Positions 37,130-47,100 of a stretch of 64,000 bases of DNA are shown here, piece after piece. The stretch's first letter is position 1. Every line of letters starts with the position of its first letter. Source of the DNA: Luteibacter flocculans. GTDB taxonomy: Bacteria > Pseudomonadota > Gammaproteobacteria > Xanthomonadales > Rhodanobacteraceae. The stretch is from positions 1,532,001-1,596,000 of the forward strand of contig NZ_CP063231.1 in NCBI RefSeq assembly GCF_023612255.1. The letters are read 5' to 3'. The notes beneath the pieces were generated by a model that worked only from the letters and a program-made list of their open reading frames with translations, was not told the DNA's origin and did no database searches. A program made the translations under genes and the position numbers.

Positions 37130-37154
37130 TCTCAGGCCGTAAACGGATCCTGGA

Positions 37155-37604
37155 TCAGGCGGCCGCGTGCGGCCGGTTCGCCCAGGACGCGGTGGCGCCG
37201 CCGGTACGCTCGGACGCCGACAACTCCTTGATCTGACGCATCAGTCGCAGGATCTGCCGATGCAGGTCTTCCATGCCGGGCCGGCGCGAGTCGAGCGTCT
37301 CGTGGTAGACCGCTGCGATCCACAGCGCCACGCCGCGCGTGGCGATGAGGGGATTCTCGGAGCGCGCCTTACCTAGCCCGATGTCGGGGCCGTGACCGTA
37401 GGTGCTGTAGCGTTCTTCGGGCGGGGTGCCGTAGAGATGCGGGAAATCGCATGCCGCTGCCTGTTCCATCTCGCGCCGGACCAGTTGCTGAAGGTCCGCG
37501 TGTGCCCGCACCGGAAGGGCGAGAACGACACGCTCGATGTCCGCGAGCTGCCTTCTCAGGCGGATTTCGCGATTGACGGCAATGAGATGGCTGACCAGAC
37601 GCAT
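37155..37604 (-). CDS. Hypothetical protein
   Basis: This 149-residue protein has no family I recognise. It is rich in charged and helical segments, with no signal peptide. HLYGTPPEERYSTYGHGPDIGLGKARSENP in the middle looks like a conserved loop, and the C-terminal helix MEDLHRQILRLMRQIKEL could form a coiled coil. A GGGGAAG site precedes the ATG. It lies downstream of psd on the same strand, with 144 bases between that contain a cluster of TGACG repeats. Confidence 0.6.
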   Translation of the reverse strand: MRLVSHLIAVNREIRLRRQLADIERVVLALPVRAHADLQQLVRREMEQAAACDFPHLYGTPPEERYSTYGHGPDIGLGKARSENPLIATRGVALWIAAVYHETLDSRRPGMEDLHRQILRLMRQIKELSASERTGGATASWANRPHAAA

Positions 37605-37716
37605 GGACGACTTCCCCTAGTACGGATGCTTCTCGCGGTCCCGACGCCCCTCCCCTTAAAGGGGGACCGGTCGGCGAAGAATACCCTGGGCATGGGTCGA
37701 ATGTAAGACGTTTTGG

Positions 37717-37752
37717 TCACATAGTGACGTCAGTCGTCACGTTTGTCGTCAC
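37717..37752. repeat. Clustered TGACG/CGTCA repeats
   Basis: On the minus strand GTGACGAC occurs twice with a 12-base period, followed by TGACGTCA and then GTGAC in inverted order. The array starts at the psd stop codon and lies about 110 bases upstream of the hypothetical gene starting at 37604. It looks like a set of binding sites for a DNA-binding protein. Confidence 0.45.
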
Positions 37753-38603
37753 GCACTCGGGGTGGTGCCCGTCCACGCGCCGAGCCGCTGGCCCACAACG
37801 ACCTGCTGCAAAGGCTGTAGTGGGTCGAGCGTGTAGCCCTCTGGCAGCAGCAGGATCACCGTGGAGCCCATGTTGAAGCGGGCCATTTCCGCGAAGCGCT
37901 CGAGGCGGATGCCGCGGCCGCGGCAATCCTGCCGGCGGATGGACGACGCGTAGGGCGGGATGGCGAGGCCGTCCCAGACCGTCGCCACGCTGGAGACCAG
38001 GATCGCCCCCACCATCACCGACACGAACGGACCATGCTCGCCTTCGAACCGGCAGACGAGCCGCTCGTTGCGCGCGAACAGGCGCGGAATGGCCTCCACG
38101 GCGAATGGCGCCACGCTGAAGATCCGGCCGGGCACGTGGGTGGTGTCGGTGAGTTCGCCCTGCAGGGGCATGTGCACGCGGTGGTAGTCGCGCGGCGACA
38201 GGTAGATGGTGACGAAGCTGCCGTTGCGGAACGGTGCCGCCGCCGCATCGTCGCCGAGCAATTCCGCCGCGGTGTATTCCTGGCCCTTGGCCTGGAAGAT
38301 CCGGCCATCGCGGATACGGCCGGACTGGCTGATCCGGCCGTCCGCTGGGCAAAGCACAGCCTGCGGATCGGGGTCGGCCCGGCGCGCGTCAGGCTTCAGC
38401 TTGCGGGTGAAGAACGCATTGAAGTGCTGGTAGGCAAACGGGTCCGGCTGCGCCGCCTGGCTCATGTCCACGTCGTAGCGCTGCACGATCTCCCGGATCA
38501 GGAAGTTCTTCCACGGCGCCCATTCCCAGCGGGTGGCCTGGTAGACGATGCGCGACAGGAAGCGATGCGGGAGGATGTATTGCAGCAGGACGTTGGCTTT
38601 CAT
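37749..38603 (-). CDS. psd: Phosphatidylserine decarboxylase proenzyme
   Basis: Psd makes phosphatidylethanolamine by decarboxylating phosphatidylserine at the inner membrane. The 284-residue proenzyme has the family motifs PADGRISQSG, FVTIYLSPRDYHRVHMP and, near the end, the self-cleavage site within NMGSTVILL, where the serine becomes the pyruvoyl group. Cleavage there gives the usual large beta and small alpha chains. The start at 38603 begins the conserved ANVLLQYILPHRFLSR segment. Confidence 0.96.
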   Translation of the reverse strand: MKANVLLQYILPHRFLSRIVYQATRWEWAPWKNFLIREIVQRYDVDMSQAAQPDPFAYQHFNAFFTRKLKPDARRADPDPQAVLCPADGRISQSGRIRDGRIFQAKGQEYTAAELLGDDAAAAPFRNGSFVTIYLSPRDYHRVHMPLQGELTDTTHVPGRIFSVAPFAVEAIPRLFARNERLVCRFEGEHGPFVSVMVGAILVSSVATVWDGLAIPPYASSIRRQDCRGRGIRLERFAEMARFNMGSTVILLLPEGYTLDPLQPLQQVVVGQRLGAWTGTTPSA

Positions 38604-38657
38604 GCGCCGGAGTATAGGCGACCGCGCCGAATCCACCACCTCCTAGGCTGGCGGAGT

Positions 38658-38740
38658 GTGGGAGCCGCTATAGCGGCGAGAAGCCAACGAATCGGTGTGG
38701 CCGTGTGAGGAGTTTCCCTCGCCGCTATAGCAGCTCCCAC
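38658..38740. repeat. REP/BIME cluster F
   Basis: A forward unit (38658-38679, core GCCGCTATAGCGGC) and a near-identical inverted unit (38719-38740, one mismatch) flank a spacer containing AAGCCAACGAATCGGTGTGG, the same spacer type as in clusters A, C, D and E. The remaining bases up to 38985 contain no convincing gene and probably hold the promoter of the next gene. Confidence 0.85.
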
Positions 38741-38985
38741 AAGGCGCCAAGCGCAGGGCGTGCTGCGGATCGGCAACCCGGTCGTCCCTATGAGCGTGTA
38801 CTGGCGGAAGACTGATCGCGCTCTGCAAACAAGCACTTGCGAACGACTTGGCAGCATTCGCGTGACGTATGCCGGGAATGCGCCATGGCAACGCTGGTGC
38901 CGTCGCCTGCGTCGGTCGGACAGTAGTTCCAGGTCCATCGGAATGGACCATCGTTCCATCTTCGCATCCATGGAAGGGATTAGGT

Positions 38986-40434
38986 ATGCATCGGCTACTC
39001 ATCTTGCTGTTCGCAGGGCTGATTGCGGCATGTGGGCCAACACGCAACGAAGTGCCGTCTGAGATGGGGCCGATCCGCTCGTCGAGTGCGTCGCATGTAT
39101 CCGGCGCGGCTTCGGCTGGCACGAAGGAACTGGAAGGCGAGAAGGCCGTCGCGGACTTGCGTCGGTGGTATCAGGACACGCGCTCGGATTGCGGCGGTTC
39201 CACCGCGCCGGCGTTCCTGTGCACGGGTTTGATGCTGCGCTCCACCACCAGCGGCAATTTCCTGCCCTGGAACCCCAATCCGTCTTCGACGGGTGTCTCG
39301 TTTTCCTGGTTGCGCGCCGATACCAACTTCGCGGACCTCGTGTTCAATTATACAAATGGGTTCATTTTCTATCCCAAGAACGAAGGCGTTGCAGGCACCG
39401 GGATCATTAACGTGCTCTGTGTGTTTCCCATGGATTCCGACACATCGTCGCGGGCAGACAACGGTTGCGGGGCGCATCCCGCAACAGGCGCATCGAGTCG
39501 GCCTTGCGAGGAGCAAGGGATCAACGATGGCGCGACCTGGTTCAGCCACTTCAACGCCTTGTCCGCAAGCAACAAGTACACCGGCCAGTGCGGTTGGAGC
39601 GTTCGCGCGGGGCAGCCGAATACCGCCAACCGCTTCACTGCGTTCGTGCAGGGCCGCAGCCGGATGCCATTGCCATGGTGGGCCATCCAGAACGAACTGC
39701 GCATAGCCTCCTGGGCGCAGAACAGCCAGGTGCCGATCCGCGCCTTTTTTTACGAGAGCGGCAGCGCAACAGGGCTTGCCAATGCGCGAAGCGACCAGCT
39801 TCGTTATCAAAACACCTTTGGTTCGTTTGCTCCGATCGTTCGTCTGACCTTGCCGTCGAGTCAGGGCGGTCAAGCCGCCTTTACCTACGCGACGGCAGAT
39901 CAGGCGGTACAGGATCCGGGCGGCGGTCCAGGGCCCGGGCCCGACCCGGGTCCCGGGCCAGTTCCCGGCCCGGACGAATATCTCATCACTTTCGAGCCCG
40001 CACCGATAGGCGCGCCGATCAATGGCGACCGCCCTTTCAGCGAAGTGACCAATGCAGGCGCCGTCACTGTCATCCTCAGCCGTTTGGGCATCAGCAGTCA
40101 GTCCGTTTCAGGGATGTACGGTCGCCATGTTGTCGTCAGCGCCTCGATGGTGGGATCGATTTACATATCAGGCCCGCTAGTAGGTGGAGTTCGCCAGCCT
40201 CCTCGCGAACTGAGCTTTACGGTCAGAGTGCCTGCGGGTGGCAAGCTCGGCATCTACTACATTTGCGCAGATCCCTCTTCTGACCATGAACTCTCCGTAG
40301 GCGGCGGCGAAGCGACCATTGCGTGCCCTGACGGAGCACGCATCGACAGGTTCTACCTTGAGTCGCCTCAAGGTACTTCCACCATCGACAACATCCGCGT
40401 GAAATATGAAGGCGCTCCCTATCCACCGCAGTGA
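38986..40434 (+). CDS. Halovibrin (HvnA)-like lipoprotein, predicted NAD-glycohydrolase type
   Basis: This 482-residue protein has a lipoprotein signal peptide with lipobox IAAC (cysteine at residue 16). Residues 45-300 carry patterns I recall from the halovibrin HvnA family, such as FLCTGLMLR, VSFSWLRADTNF, NGFIFYP and TFNALSA-type cysteine-rich segments; halovibrins of Vibrio fischeri are secreted NAD-glycohydrolases. A Gly/Pro repeat linker (about residues 312-328) joins it to a C-terminal beta domain of about 150 residues. The family call rests on memory of motifs and activity is an inference. The start at 38986 follows an AAGGG-type site. Confidence 0.6.
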   Translation: MHRLLILLFAGLIAACGPTRNEVPSEMGPIRSSSASHVSGAASAGTKELEGEKAVADLRRWYQDTRSDCGGSTAPAFLCTGLMLRSTTSGNFLPWNPNPSSTGVSFSWLRADTNFADLVFNYTNGFIFYPKNEGVAGTGIINVLCVFPMDSDTSSRADNGCGAHPATGASSRPCEEQGINDGATWFSHFNALSASNKYTGQCGWSVRAGQPNTANRFTAFVQGRSRMPLPWWAIQNELRIASWAQNSQVPIRAFFYESGSATGLANARSDQLRYQNTFGSFAPIVRLTLPSSQGGQAAFTYATADQAVQDPGGGPGPGPDPGPGPVPGPDEYLITFEPAPIGAPINGDRPFSEVTNAGAVTVILSRLGISSQSVSGMYGRHVVVSASMVGSIYISGPLVGGVRQPPRELSFTVRVPAGGKLGIYYICADPSSDHELSVGGGEATIACPDGARIDRFYLESPQGTSTIDNIRVKYEGAPYPPQ

Positions 40435-40554
40435 GTGGGGGGCGCAAGGTGTGGGACATGGATGCGTACACTGCGTAGCGGGGATTTCCAATCCAGCGGA
40501 GGACGGCTGGCTCATCCTCTTCCGCTGGATGCCAGGCGATGACGGAGTATTAGT

Positions 40555-40575
40555 TCGATAGGTCATCCCTATCGA
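40555..40575 (+). promoter_or_regulatory. OxyR-type operator upstream of catalase
   Basis: TCGATAG and CTATCGA are perfect inverted repeats separated by seven bases, giving the ATAG-N7-CTAT half of the OxyR consensus. It lies about 100 bases upstream of the catalase start. A second, degraded ATAG-N7-CTAT-like unit in register lies just upstream. OxyR control of a catalase gene is well established in gammaproteobacteria. Confidence 0.65.
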
Positions 40576-40676
40576 GGCGGTCGTAAATATGAATTTCCCA
40601 TATGACGCGCCATTGCTTACCGTTCTCGTCACGTCCTCCGCGTTCGCGCTCCTTCACTCCTTCAAGGGTAAGACCC

Positions 40677-42113
40677 ATGAGCAAGCTCACCACCGTTTTC
40701 GGCGCCCCCGTCGTCGACGACAACAACACGATGACCGCAGGGCCGCGCGGCCCTGCCTTGCTTCAGGACGTCTGGTTCCTGGAGAAGCTGGCTCACTTCG
40801 ACCGCGAGGTGATTCCCGAGCGGCGCATGCACGCCAAGGGTGCTGGCGCGTTCGGCACCTTCACCGTGACCAACGACATCACCCAGTACACCCGCGCGAA
40901 GATCTTCTCCGCCGTGGGCAAGAAGACAGAAATGGTGGCGCGCTTCTCCACGGTGGCTGGCGAGCGTGGCGCGGCAGATGCGGAGCGTGACATCCGCGGC
41001 TTTGCCTTGAAGTTCTATACCGAGGAAGGTAACTGGGATCTGGTGGGCAACAACACCCCGGTGTTCTTCATTCGCGATCCGCTGAAGTTCCCCGACCTCA
41101 ACCACGCCATCAAGCGCGATCCGCGCACGGGCCTGCGCAGTGCGAATAACAACTGGGACTACTGGACGCTGCTGCCCGAGGCGCTGCATCAGGTCACCAT
41201 CGTGATGAGCGAACGCGGTGTGCCGCGTTCCTATCGGCACATGCATGGCTTCGGCAGCCATACCTATAGCTTCATCAACGCCAACAACGAGCGCTTTTGG
41301 GTGAAGTTCACCTTCAAGACCCAGCAGGGCGTTCAGAACCTGACCGATGACGAAGCGGCAGCGGTGGTCGCGCACGATCGCGAAAGCAATCATCGCGATC
41401 TCTACGAGGCCATCGAGCGCGGTGAGTTCCCGCGTTGGACGTTGTACGTGCAGATCATGCCCGAGGCCGATGCGGCCAAGACCCCATACAACCCGTTCGA
41501 TCTGACCAAAGTGTGGCCGCATGGCGACTACCCGTTGATCGAGGTCGGCGTGATGGAACTCAACCGCAACCCGGAGAACTTCTTCCAGGACATCGAGCAG
41601 GCCGCGTTCGCCCCGGCGGTGATCGTGCCGGGCATCGGTTTCTCGCCGGACAAGATGCTGCAGGGCCGCCTGTTCTCGTACGGTGACACGCAGCGCTACC
41701 GCCTCGGCGTGAACTACGCGCAGATCCCTGTCAACGCGCCGCGCTGCCCGGTGCACAGCTATCACCGCGATGGCGCCATGCGCGTGGACGGCAACGGTGG
41801 CGGCTCCACGCCGTACGAACCGAACAGCTACGGCGCGCTGCAGGCCCAGCCGGACTACTCCGAACCGCCGCTGGATCTGGGCGATGCCGTCGCCAAGCGG
41901 TGGAACCATCGCGAAGACACCGACTACTTCTCTCAGCCGCGCAAACTGTTCGAGATGATGAATCCGGCACAGCGCGAGGCGTTGTTCGGCAATACGGCGC
42001 GCGCCATCAAGGGCGCATCGGAGCAGGTCGTTCAGCGGCACATCGCCAATTGCACCGCCTGCCATCCCGACTATGGAAAGGGTGTGGCCGAGGCGATCGC
42101 GAAGCTCGGTTGA
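40677..42113 (+). CDS. katA: Catalase (heme, clade 3 small-subunit type)
   Basis: This monofunctional catalase degrades hydrogen peroxide to water and oxygen. The 478-residue length fits the small-subunit type. The active-site histidine is in [14 protein letters not shown], the catalytic asparagine region is in [10 protein letters not shown], and the proximal heme tyrosine is in [14 protein letters not shown]. There is no signal peptide, so it is cytoplasmic. The ATG at 40677 follows AAGGGTAAG. The OxyR-like site upstream suggests induction by peroxide. The symbol is a general one; several catalase names are in use. Confidence 0.95.
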   Translation: MSKLTTVFGAPVVDDNNTMTAGPRGPALLQDVWFLEKLAHFDREVIPERRMHAKGAGAFGTFTVTNDITQYTRAKIFSAVGKKTEMVARFSTVAGERGAADAERDIRGFALKFYTEEGNWDLVGNNTPVFFIRDPLKFPDLNHAIKRDPRTGLRSANNNWDYWTLLPEALHQVTIVMSERGVPRSYRHMHGFGSHTYSFINANNERFWVKFTFKTQQGVQNLTDDEAAAVVAHDRESNHRDLYEAIERGEFPRWTLYVQIMPEADAAKTPYNPFDLTKVWPHGDYPLIEVGVMELNRNPENFFQDIEQAAFAPAVIVPGIGFSPDKMLQGRLFSYGDTQRYRLGVNYAQIPVNAPRCPVHSYHRDGAMRVDGNGGGSTPYEPNSYGALQAQPDYSEPPLDLGDAVAKRWNHREDTDYFSQPRKLFEMMNPAQREALFGNTARAIKGASEQVVQRHIANCTACHPDYGKGVAEAIAKLG

Positions 42114-42119
42114 TCCACC

Positions 42120-42145
42120 GAGGCCCTCCCTGCGGGGAGGGCCTC
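42120..42145. terminator. Terminator hairpin after catalase
   Basis: GAGGCCCTCCC and GGGAGGGCCTC form a perfect 11-base-pair stem around TGCG, six bases after the catalase stop and 12 bases before the end of the convergent hydrolase gene. There is no long T-run, but the position and symmetry support a shared terminator. Confidence 0.65.
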
Positions 42146-42157
42146 GTCATAGGTCGA

Positions 42158-44107
42158 TCAGGGCGCCGGCACCACCGGTAGTTCGATATAGGTGCCGTTC
42201 TCGCCGTCCCTGATGATGGTCTGCGTGGCCTTGCGGTAATCGCCGGGCTTCGCATTGAAGATGTTGGGCACGAAGGTCTGCGGATTGCGGTCGTAGAGCG
42301 GGAACCAGCTCGACTGGATCTGCACCATCACCCGATGGCCCGGCTGGAACACGTGGTTCACCGTGGGCAGCGGAAAACGATAAGCCAGAGGCTTGTTCGC
42401 TACCAGCGCCGTCGGTTTGTCGTAGCCCTCGCGATAACGACCGCGGAAGATCTCCATCGCGATGGGCAACTGATAACCGCCCATCGACGGCTTTTCTTCG
42501 ACTTCGTCGGGATAGACATCGATCAGTTTCACGACCCAGTCGCTGTCCGTGCCGCTGGTGGAGGCGAGCAGGTGTACCAGCGGTTCGCCCGACACGCCCA
42601 TGGGTTTGTCGAGCACGGGCGAGACGTAGGTCAGCACATCGGTCCGCGTGGCGAACTGGCGCTGGTCGTCCACGAGCCATTCCGGCCAGGAATCCTCACG
42701 ATCGGCGACGCCATGCGACCACGACTGGATCGGCCGCACGCGGTACGGCACCGGCTTCGCGGGATCGGATACGTAGTCGTCTTCGCCCTTCGCAGGCGCC
42801 GTCGTGCCGAACGCGCCATCGGCCTCCACGAACCAGCGTTGCATGGTAGGCGTGCAGCCTTTGCGGCAGCCCGATGGCCAGGTGTCGAGCTGGCGCCAGG
42901 TGTTCTCGCCGGTGACGAACGCATTGACCGGGGCGATGCTCGCCTTCGGCGCATCGTCTTTCAGGTACTGAGCCAGGAACGGACGGAGGATCGTCTGTCG
43001 GAACGTGGTCCCCGTATCGCTACCGAGGTCGATCGCACCGATCGTGTCGCCTTTTTCCCAGGTCTTGGCGTGGCGCCACGGGCCGAGTACCAGCCACAAC
43101 TTCGTGTGCCCGGGATCGCGCGGTGCGAGCGCGCGGTACACGGCCATGTCGCCGTAGTTGTCTTCCTGGTCCCACAGGCTGTGCACGAGCATGGTCGGCA
43201 CGGTCATCGGCTCTTTCGCTGCGACCTTGTCGATTGCCTTGTCGGACCAGAAGCTGTCGTAGGCGGGATGGGCCAGCAGCTTCTGCCAGAAACCCAGCGC
43301 TTCCATGCCGTAGGCGCGACCGATGTCGCCGGCCGAGCCGCCGTGCAGGTAAAGGTCGTAATCGTCGCGGTAACCCGTGGTCCAGCCAACATCGCTCCCA
43401 CGCGAGTTCACCATGCCGTAGATGTAGGGAATCATCTGCTGGCGAAAAGCGCCGCGATGAAACCAGTCGTCACCCATCCAGCCGTCGATCATCGGATTGA
43501 TGGGCACGGCCACCTTGAGCGCGGGATGGGGGCGGATCGTGGCGATCATCGCCTCGAAGCCGTCATAGGAGATGCCGATGATGCCGACCTTGCCGTTGGA
43601 TTCCGGCACGTGCTTCACCAGCCAGTCCACCGTGTCGTAGATATCGGTCGACTCGTCGATAGGCGTCGGGTTGCCCGGCCCGATCGGTGGACGATTCATG
43701 ACGAAGTCGCCTTCGGAACCGTGTTTGCCGCGAATGTCCTGGATCACGCGGATGTAGCCATCCTTCACGATGATGTCCGCGGGATTGTCGTAGCCGCGCA
43801 GCATGGTGCCGAGATGCGGGCTGTCGTTGCGATGCCCCATGCCATCGGCGCCGTAAGGCGTGCGCGTGAGCAGGATGCCCGCATGCGTCACCCCTTTGGG
43901 CAGCACGATCACGGTGTGCAGCTTCACGCCGTCACGCATGGGTATCTCGACCGTGCGACGTTCGTAGTCGAAGCCCGCGTTCGTCGGCGTGAACTGGGCC
44001 GGGATTTCCGTCGGCAGGTCTTTGTAGTTGGTCTCGCCGCCGAGCGCCGGGGTCGCGAGGACCCCGGCTGCAAGCGCGACGATACCCAGTCGCAGTAGTG
44101 GATGCAT
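42158..44107 (-). CDS. CocE/NonD family hydrolase (X-Pro dipeptidyl-peptidase-like)
   Basis: This 649-residue protein has a signal peptide (residues 1-23, ending ATPALG). The alpha/beta hydrolase domain starts at TVEIPMRDGVKLHTVIVLPKG and carries the nucleophile serine in GISYDGF (near residue 170). The C-terminal jelly-roll PepX_C domain runs from about residue 430, and the ending NGTYIELPVVP is typical of it. Members hydrolyse esters, amides or X-Pro peptides; the substrate is not determined. The start at 44107 follows a GGGGAA site. It lies 10 bases after the TonB-dependent receptor gene, so the two are one transcript. Confidence 0.9.
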   Translation of the reverse strand: MHPLLRLGIVALAAGVLATPALGGETNYKDLPTEIPAQFTPTNAGFDYERRTVEIPMRDGVKLHTVIVLPKGVTHAGILLTRTPYGADGMGHRNDSPHLGTMLRGYDNPADIIVKDGYIRVIQDIRGKHGSEGDFVMNRPPIGPGNPTPIDESTDIYDTVDWLVKHVPESNGKVGIIGISYDGFEAMIATIRPHPALKVAVPINPMIDGWMGDDWFHRGAFRQQMIPYIYGMVNSRGSDVGWTTGYRDDYDLYLHGGSAGDIGRAYGMEALGFWQKLLAHPAYDSFWSDKAIDKVAAKEPMTVPTMLVHSLWDQEDNYGDMAVYRALAPRDPGHTKLWLVLGPWRHAKTWEKGDTIGAIDLGSDTGTTFRQTILRPFLAQYLKDDAPKASIAPVNAFVTGENTWRQLDTWPSGCRKGCTPTMQRWFVEADGAFGTTAPAKGEDDYVSDPAKPVPYRVRPIQSWSHGVADREDSWPEWLVDDQRQFATRTDVLTYVSPVLDKPMGVSGEPLVHLLASTSGTDSDWVVKLIDVYPDEVEEKPSMGGYQLPIAMEIFRGRYREGYDKPTALVANKPLAYRFPLPTVNHVFQPGHRVMVQIQSSWFPLYDRNPQTFVPNIFNAKPGDYRKATQTIIRDGENGTYIELPVVPAP

Positions 44108-44117
44108 GGGTTCCCCG

Positions 44118-47100
44118 TTAGAAGTCGTACGTGACACCGAAGCGGGCGTAACGCGGCTGCGTATAGCTGATGACCTGCTGGTAGCCATCGTTAACCGAGT
44201 TCTTGCTGCCCGACACGGGATTCGTCCGCTGCGACCGCTGCTGGTTGAGCAGGTTGAATACCGATGCAGTGAAAGCCAGCTTGCGATCGGCCCACAACGG
44301 ACGGTACTCGAGGTTCACGTCCACGAGTTCTTCCCACGGCTCGCGTCCCTTGGCGCCATACGCAGACGGCTGGCCGAAGCAGAAGTGATAGTAGCTGCCG
44401 TAGCCGGACGGATCGCTTTCTGCTTCGCCATAACGGCCCAGGCAGGACTTCGGCAGGCCGGACTGGATGAGCAGGTTGGCGGAGACCAGCCACTCGGGCG
44501 CGATCTGGTACGAGCCGTAGAGCTTCAGCTGATGCTTGCGGTCATTGGCGAGATAACCGTTGGCATAGTTCATCAGCGTGGCGTAGTCCCAGTCACGCGA
44601 CGCCGCGACGGAACCCTGGCCCACGTCCGAACGCACCTGGCCTTCCGTGTTGCCGTAGCTACGCGAGTACAGGTAATCGACCTTGCCCGACCATGTGCCG
44701 TCGAACGGGTGCGAGAGGTACAGATCCAGCCCGTAGTAGTTGCGCTTCAGATGGCTGAAACCGAAGTCCGCATTCGTCACTGTCACGTTGGTGTAGCCGC
44801 CGTTGGCGTTGGCGAGCTGGTAGACGTTCGCGCGACCCGGGTTGGACAGGTAGCAACTGCCGACGGTCACGGCGTCGATGTCGGCGCCCTGGGCGACGGC
44901 GGCGCGGGTGATCGCGCCGTTGTCGCAGACGTCGTCCAGCGCGTTGCGCAGTTTGCGCACCGTGGCCTTCGCACCGGCTACCCAGTCGGCATCGATCTGC
45001 TTGTCCAGGCCCAGGATGAACTCGTCCTGGTATTCCGACTTGATGTTCTTGGCGCTGACCGTCTTGGGATCGGGCGGCTGGCCGTATTCGCCGTTGGGAG
45101 ACACGGCGCCACCGGTGGCCGACTTAATAAAGGTCACGCCGGTCGGCAGGCCGGAAGCATCGATGCCGGTATAGGTGAAGTACTGGTTGGTCGCGAGCGA
45201 GCCGGCTGACGTGCGCAGGGCAACGGAAGCCGGCATGGCGAGGAAGTAGCGTCCCGCGTTGCCGTAGACCTTCATGCTGGAATCGCCGTTCACGTCCCAG
45301 CTGAAACCGAGGCGCGGCGCCCACTGTGGTTTGGTCAGCTTCAGATACGGCTGGCCTGCCGGGTTGTAGTTGGTGAACTGGTCGTTGCGCAGACCAAGGG
45401 AAAGCAGCAGTCGATCGGTGACCTGCCAGTCGTCCATGATGTATTGCGCACGCTGCTTCACGCGCACGGAGGCGAGCGTGTTGTAGTGACGGTAATAGCC
45501 GTAGTAGCCGGTTTCACCGCCGGGATAGTTGGCCGGCTTGTCCACGAACGGGCTGTCGCTGATGTTGAGGTTCTTGTCGCCCTTGGCATACCACAGCTCG
45601 TAGCCGTCGCCGCCGATCGTCGTGCCATCGTCGATGTCGTGCGAGTCCTGGTTATCGATGCCCGCGGTGATCGAGTGGCTGCCGATCTTGTAGTTGAGGT
45701 CGACGCGAAGGTTGCGGTTGGTGGACTCGTGATCGGGGTTGTCGATCGTGTCCAGCGTCTGCCCGTTGGTGATCGGCGTGCCGCCGTTGAGCGCGGGGTT
45801 CTGCTGGCTGACGTTGCCGATGAACGGCCCGGTGACGCCCGTGGCCGGCGGCTCGTTGTAGTAGGTGAGCTTCGACTTGCCGTAGAGCGCGGTCAGGGTC
45901 AGATCGTCGGTGATGTAGCTGGTGAACTTGGCGACATAGACCATGGCCTTGGTCTTGTACGTCGAATCGGTGCTGGCGAAATCGCCGACCGTGTTCGTGT
46001 CGTAGTCGTAGGTGTACTTGTTGCCATTGGACCGGTGGGTCTGGTTGACGCCCGTCAGCTCAAGGATGTTGCTGTCGTTGATGTTCCAGTCGAGCTTGCC
46101 GTACCACTTCGGATCCTTGTACGTGTACTTGGTGTCGTACGCATGGTTTACGTCGCCGATGCTGTTGCCCTTGCTGCGCTCCATTTCCACAGCGGCGAAC
46201 GCGTAGAGCTTGTCCTTGATCAACGGGCCGCCGGCATAGGCGCTGACCGTCGTGCTCCATTCGTGGTTGCGGTCGTTGCGCTGGTTGATCGAGCCCGGCG
46301 GTGCCGGATTGTCGTGACCATAAGTGATATTGCGGGCGCTGGCGCGCGCGAAGTCGGGTTCCCACAGTACCTGCGCACCGAAATGCCACTCGTTGGTGCC
46401 GCGCTTGCCGACCTGGCTGATGACGCCGCCGTCCGAGCGGCCGTACATCGCGGAGTAACCGCCGCTCAGCACTTCCTGCTGATCTACGGCGCCGTAGGGC
46501 AGGGTTACGCCACCGAAGCCGCTGAGCGGATCGGTCGTGTTCATGCCGTTGATGTAGTACGCGTTCTCCGAGACGGCCGAACCGGCAAAGCTCACCAGGC
46601 TGCCGCCGAAGGCATTCTTGAATCCGGTATAGCCCGGCGAGGCGCCCGGTGCGAGCAGGGCCACGGCCTCGGCCGAGCGCTGCAACGGCAGACGCGCCAT
46701 GTCGGCCGCCGTGATGACCGTGCTGGACGCCACGGTAGCGACGTCGATCTTCGGCACCTGGGTGGCCGACACGGTCACGCCTTCGAGCTGCTGGGCATTG
46801 CCGGCCCCCGTGTCGAACGACACGTCGGTGGCGGCACCCACGCGCAGGGTGATGTTGTCGCGTGTATCGACGACGTTGCCGCTGGACTTCAGCGAGACCT
46901 TGTACGTTGCCAGCGGCAGCGAATCGGCGACGTAGTGGCCGCGTGCGTCCACAGGTACTTCGCGAACGATGCCGTTGCTGCCTTCGATCAGCACGGTTTC
47001 ATTGGCGGCAATTGGCGCCTGGCCGGCGATACGGCCTGTGGTGGCCTGGCCGAAGGCAACGCCGGACAGTGACGCCGCGACCGCGGCGCATAAGACGGTA

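Noticed and set aside
39915-39975. Tandem repeat in the Gly/Pro linker region
   Set aside because: It codes for an in-frame linker inside the halovibrin-like protein and is explained by that.
45444-47072. Open frame antisense to the TonB receptor
   Set aside because: It is Val/Ala/Arg-rich without motifs and is opposite a well-supported receptor.
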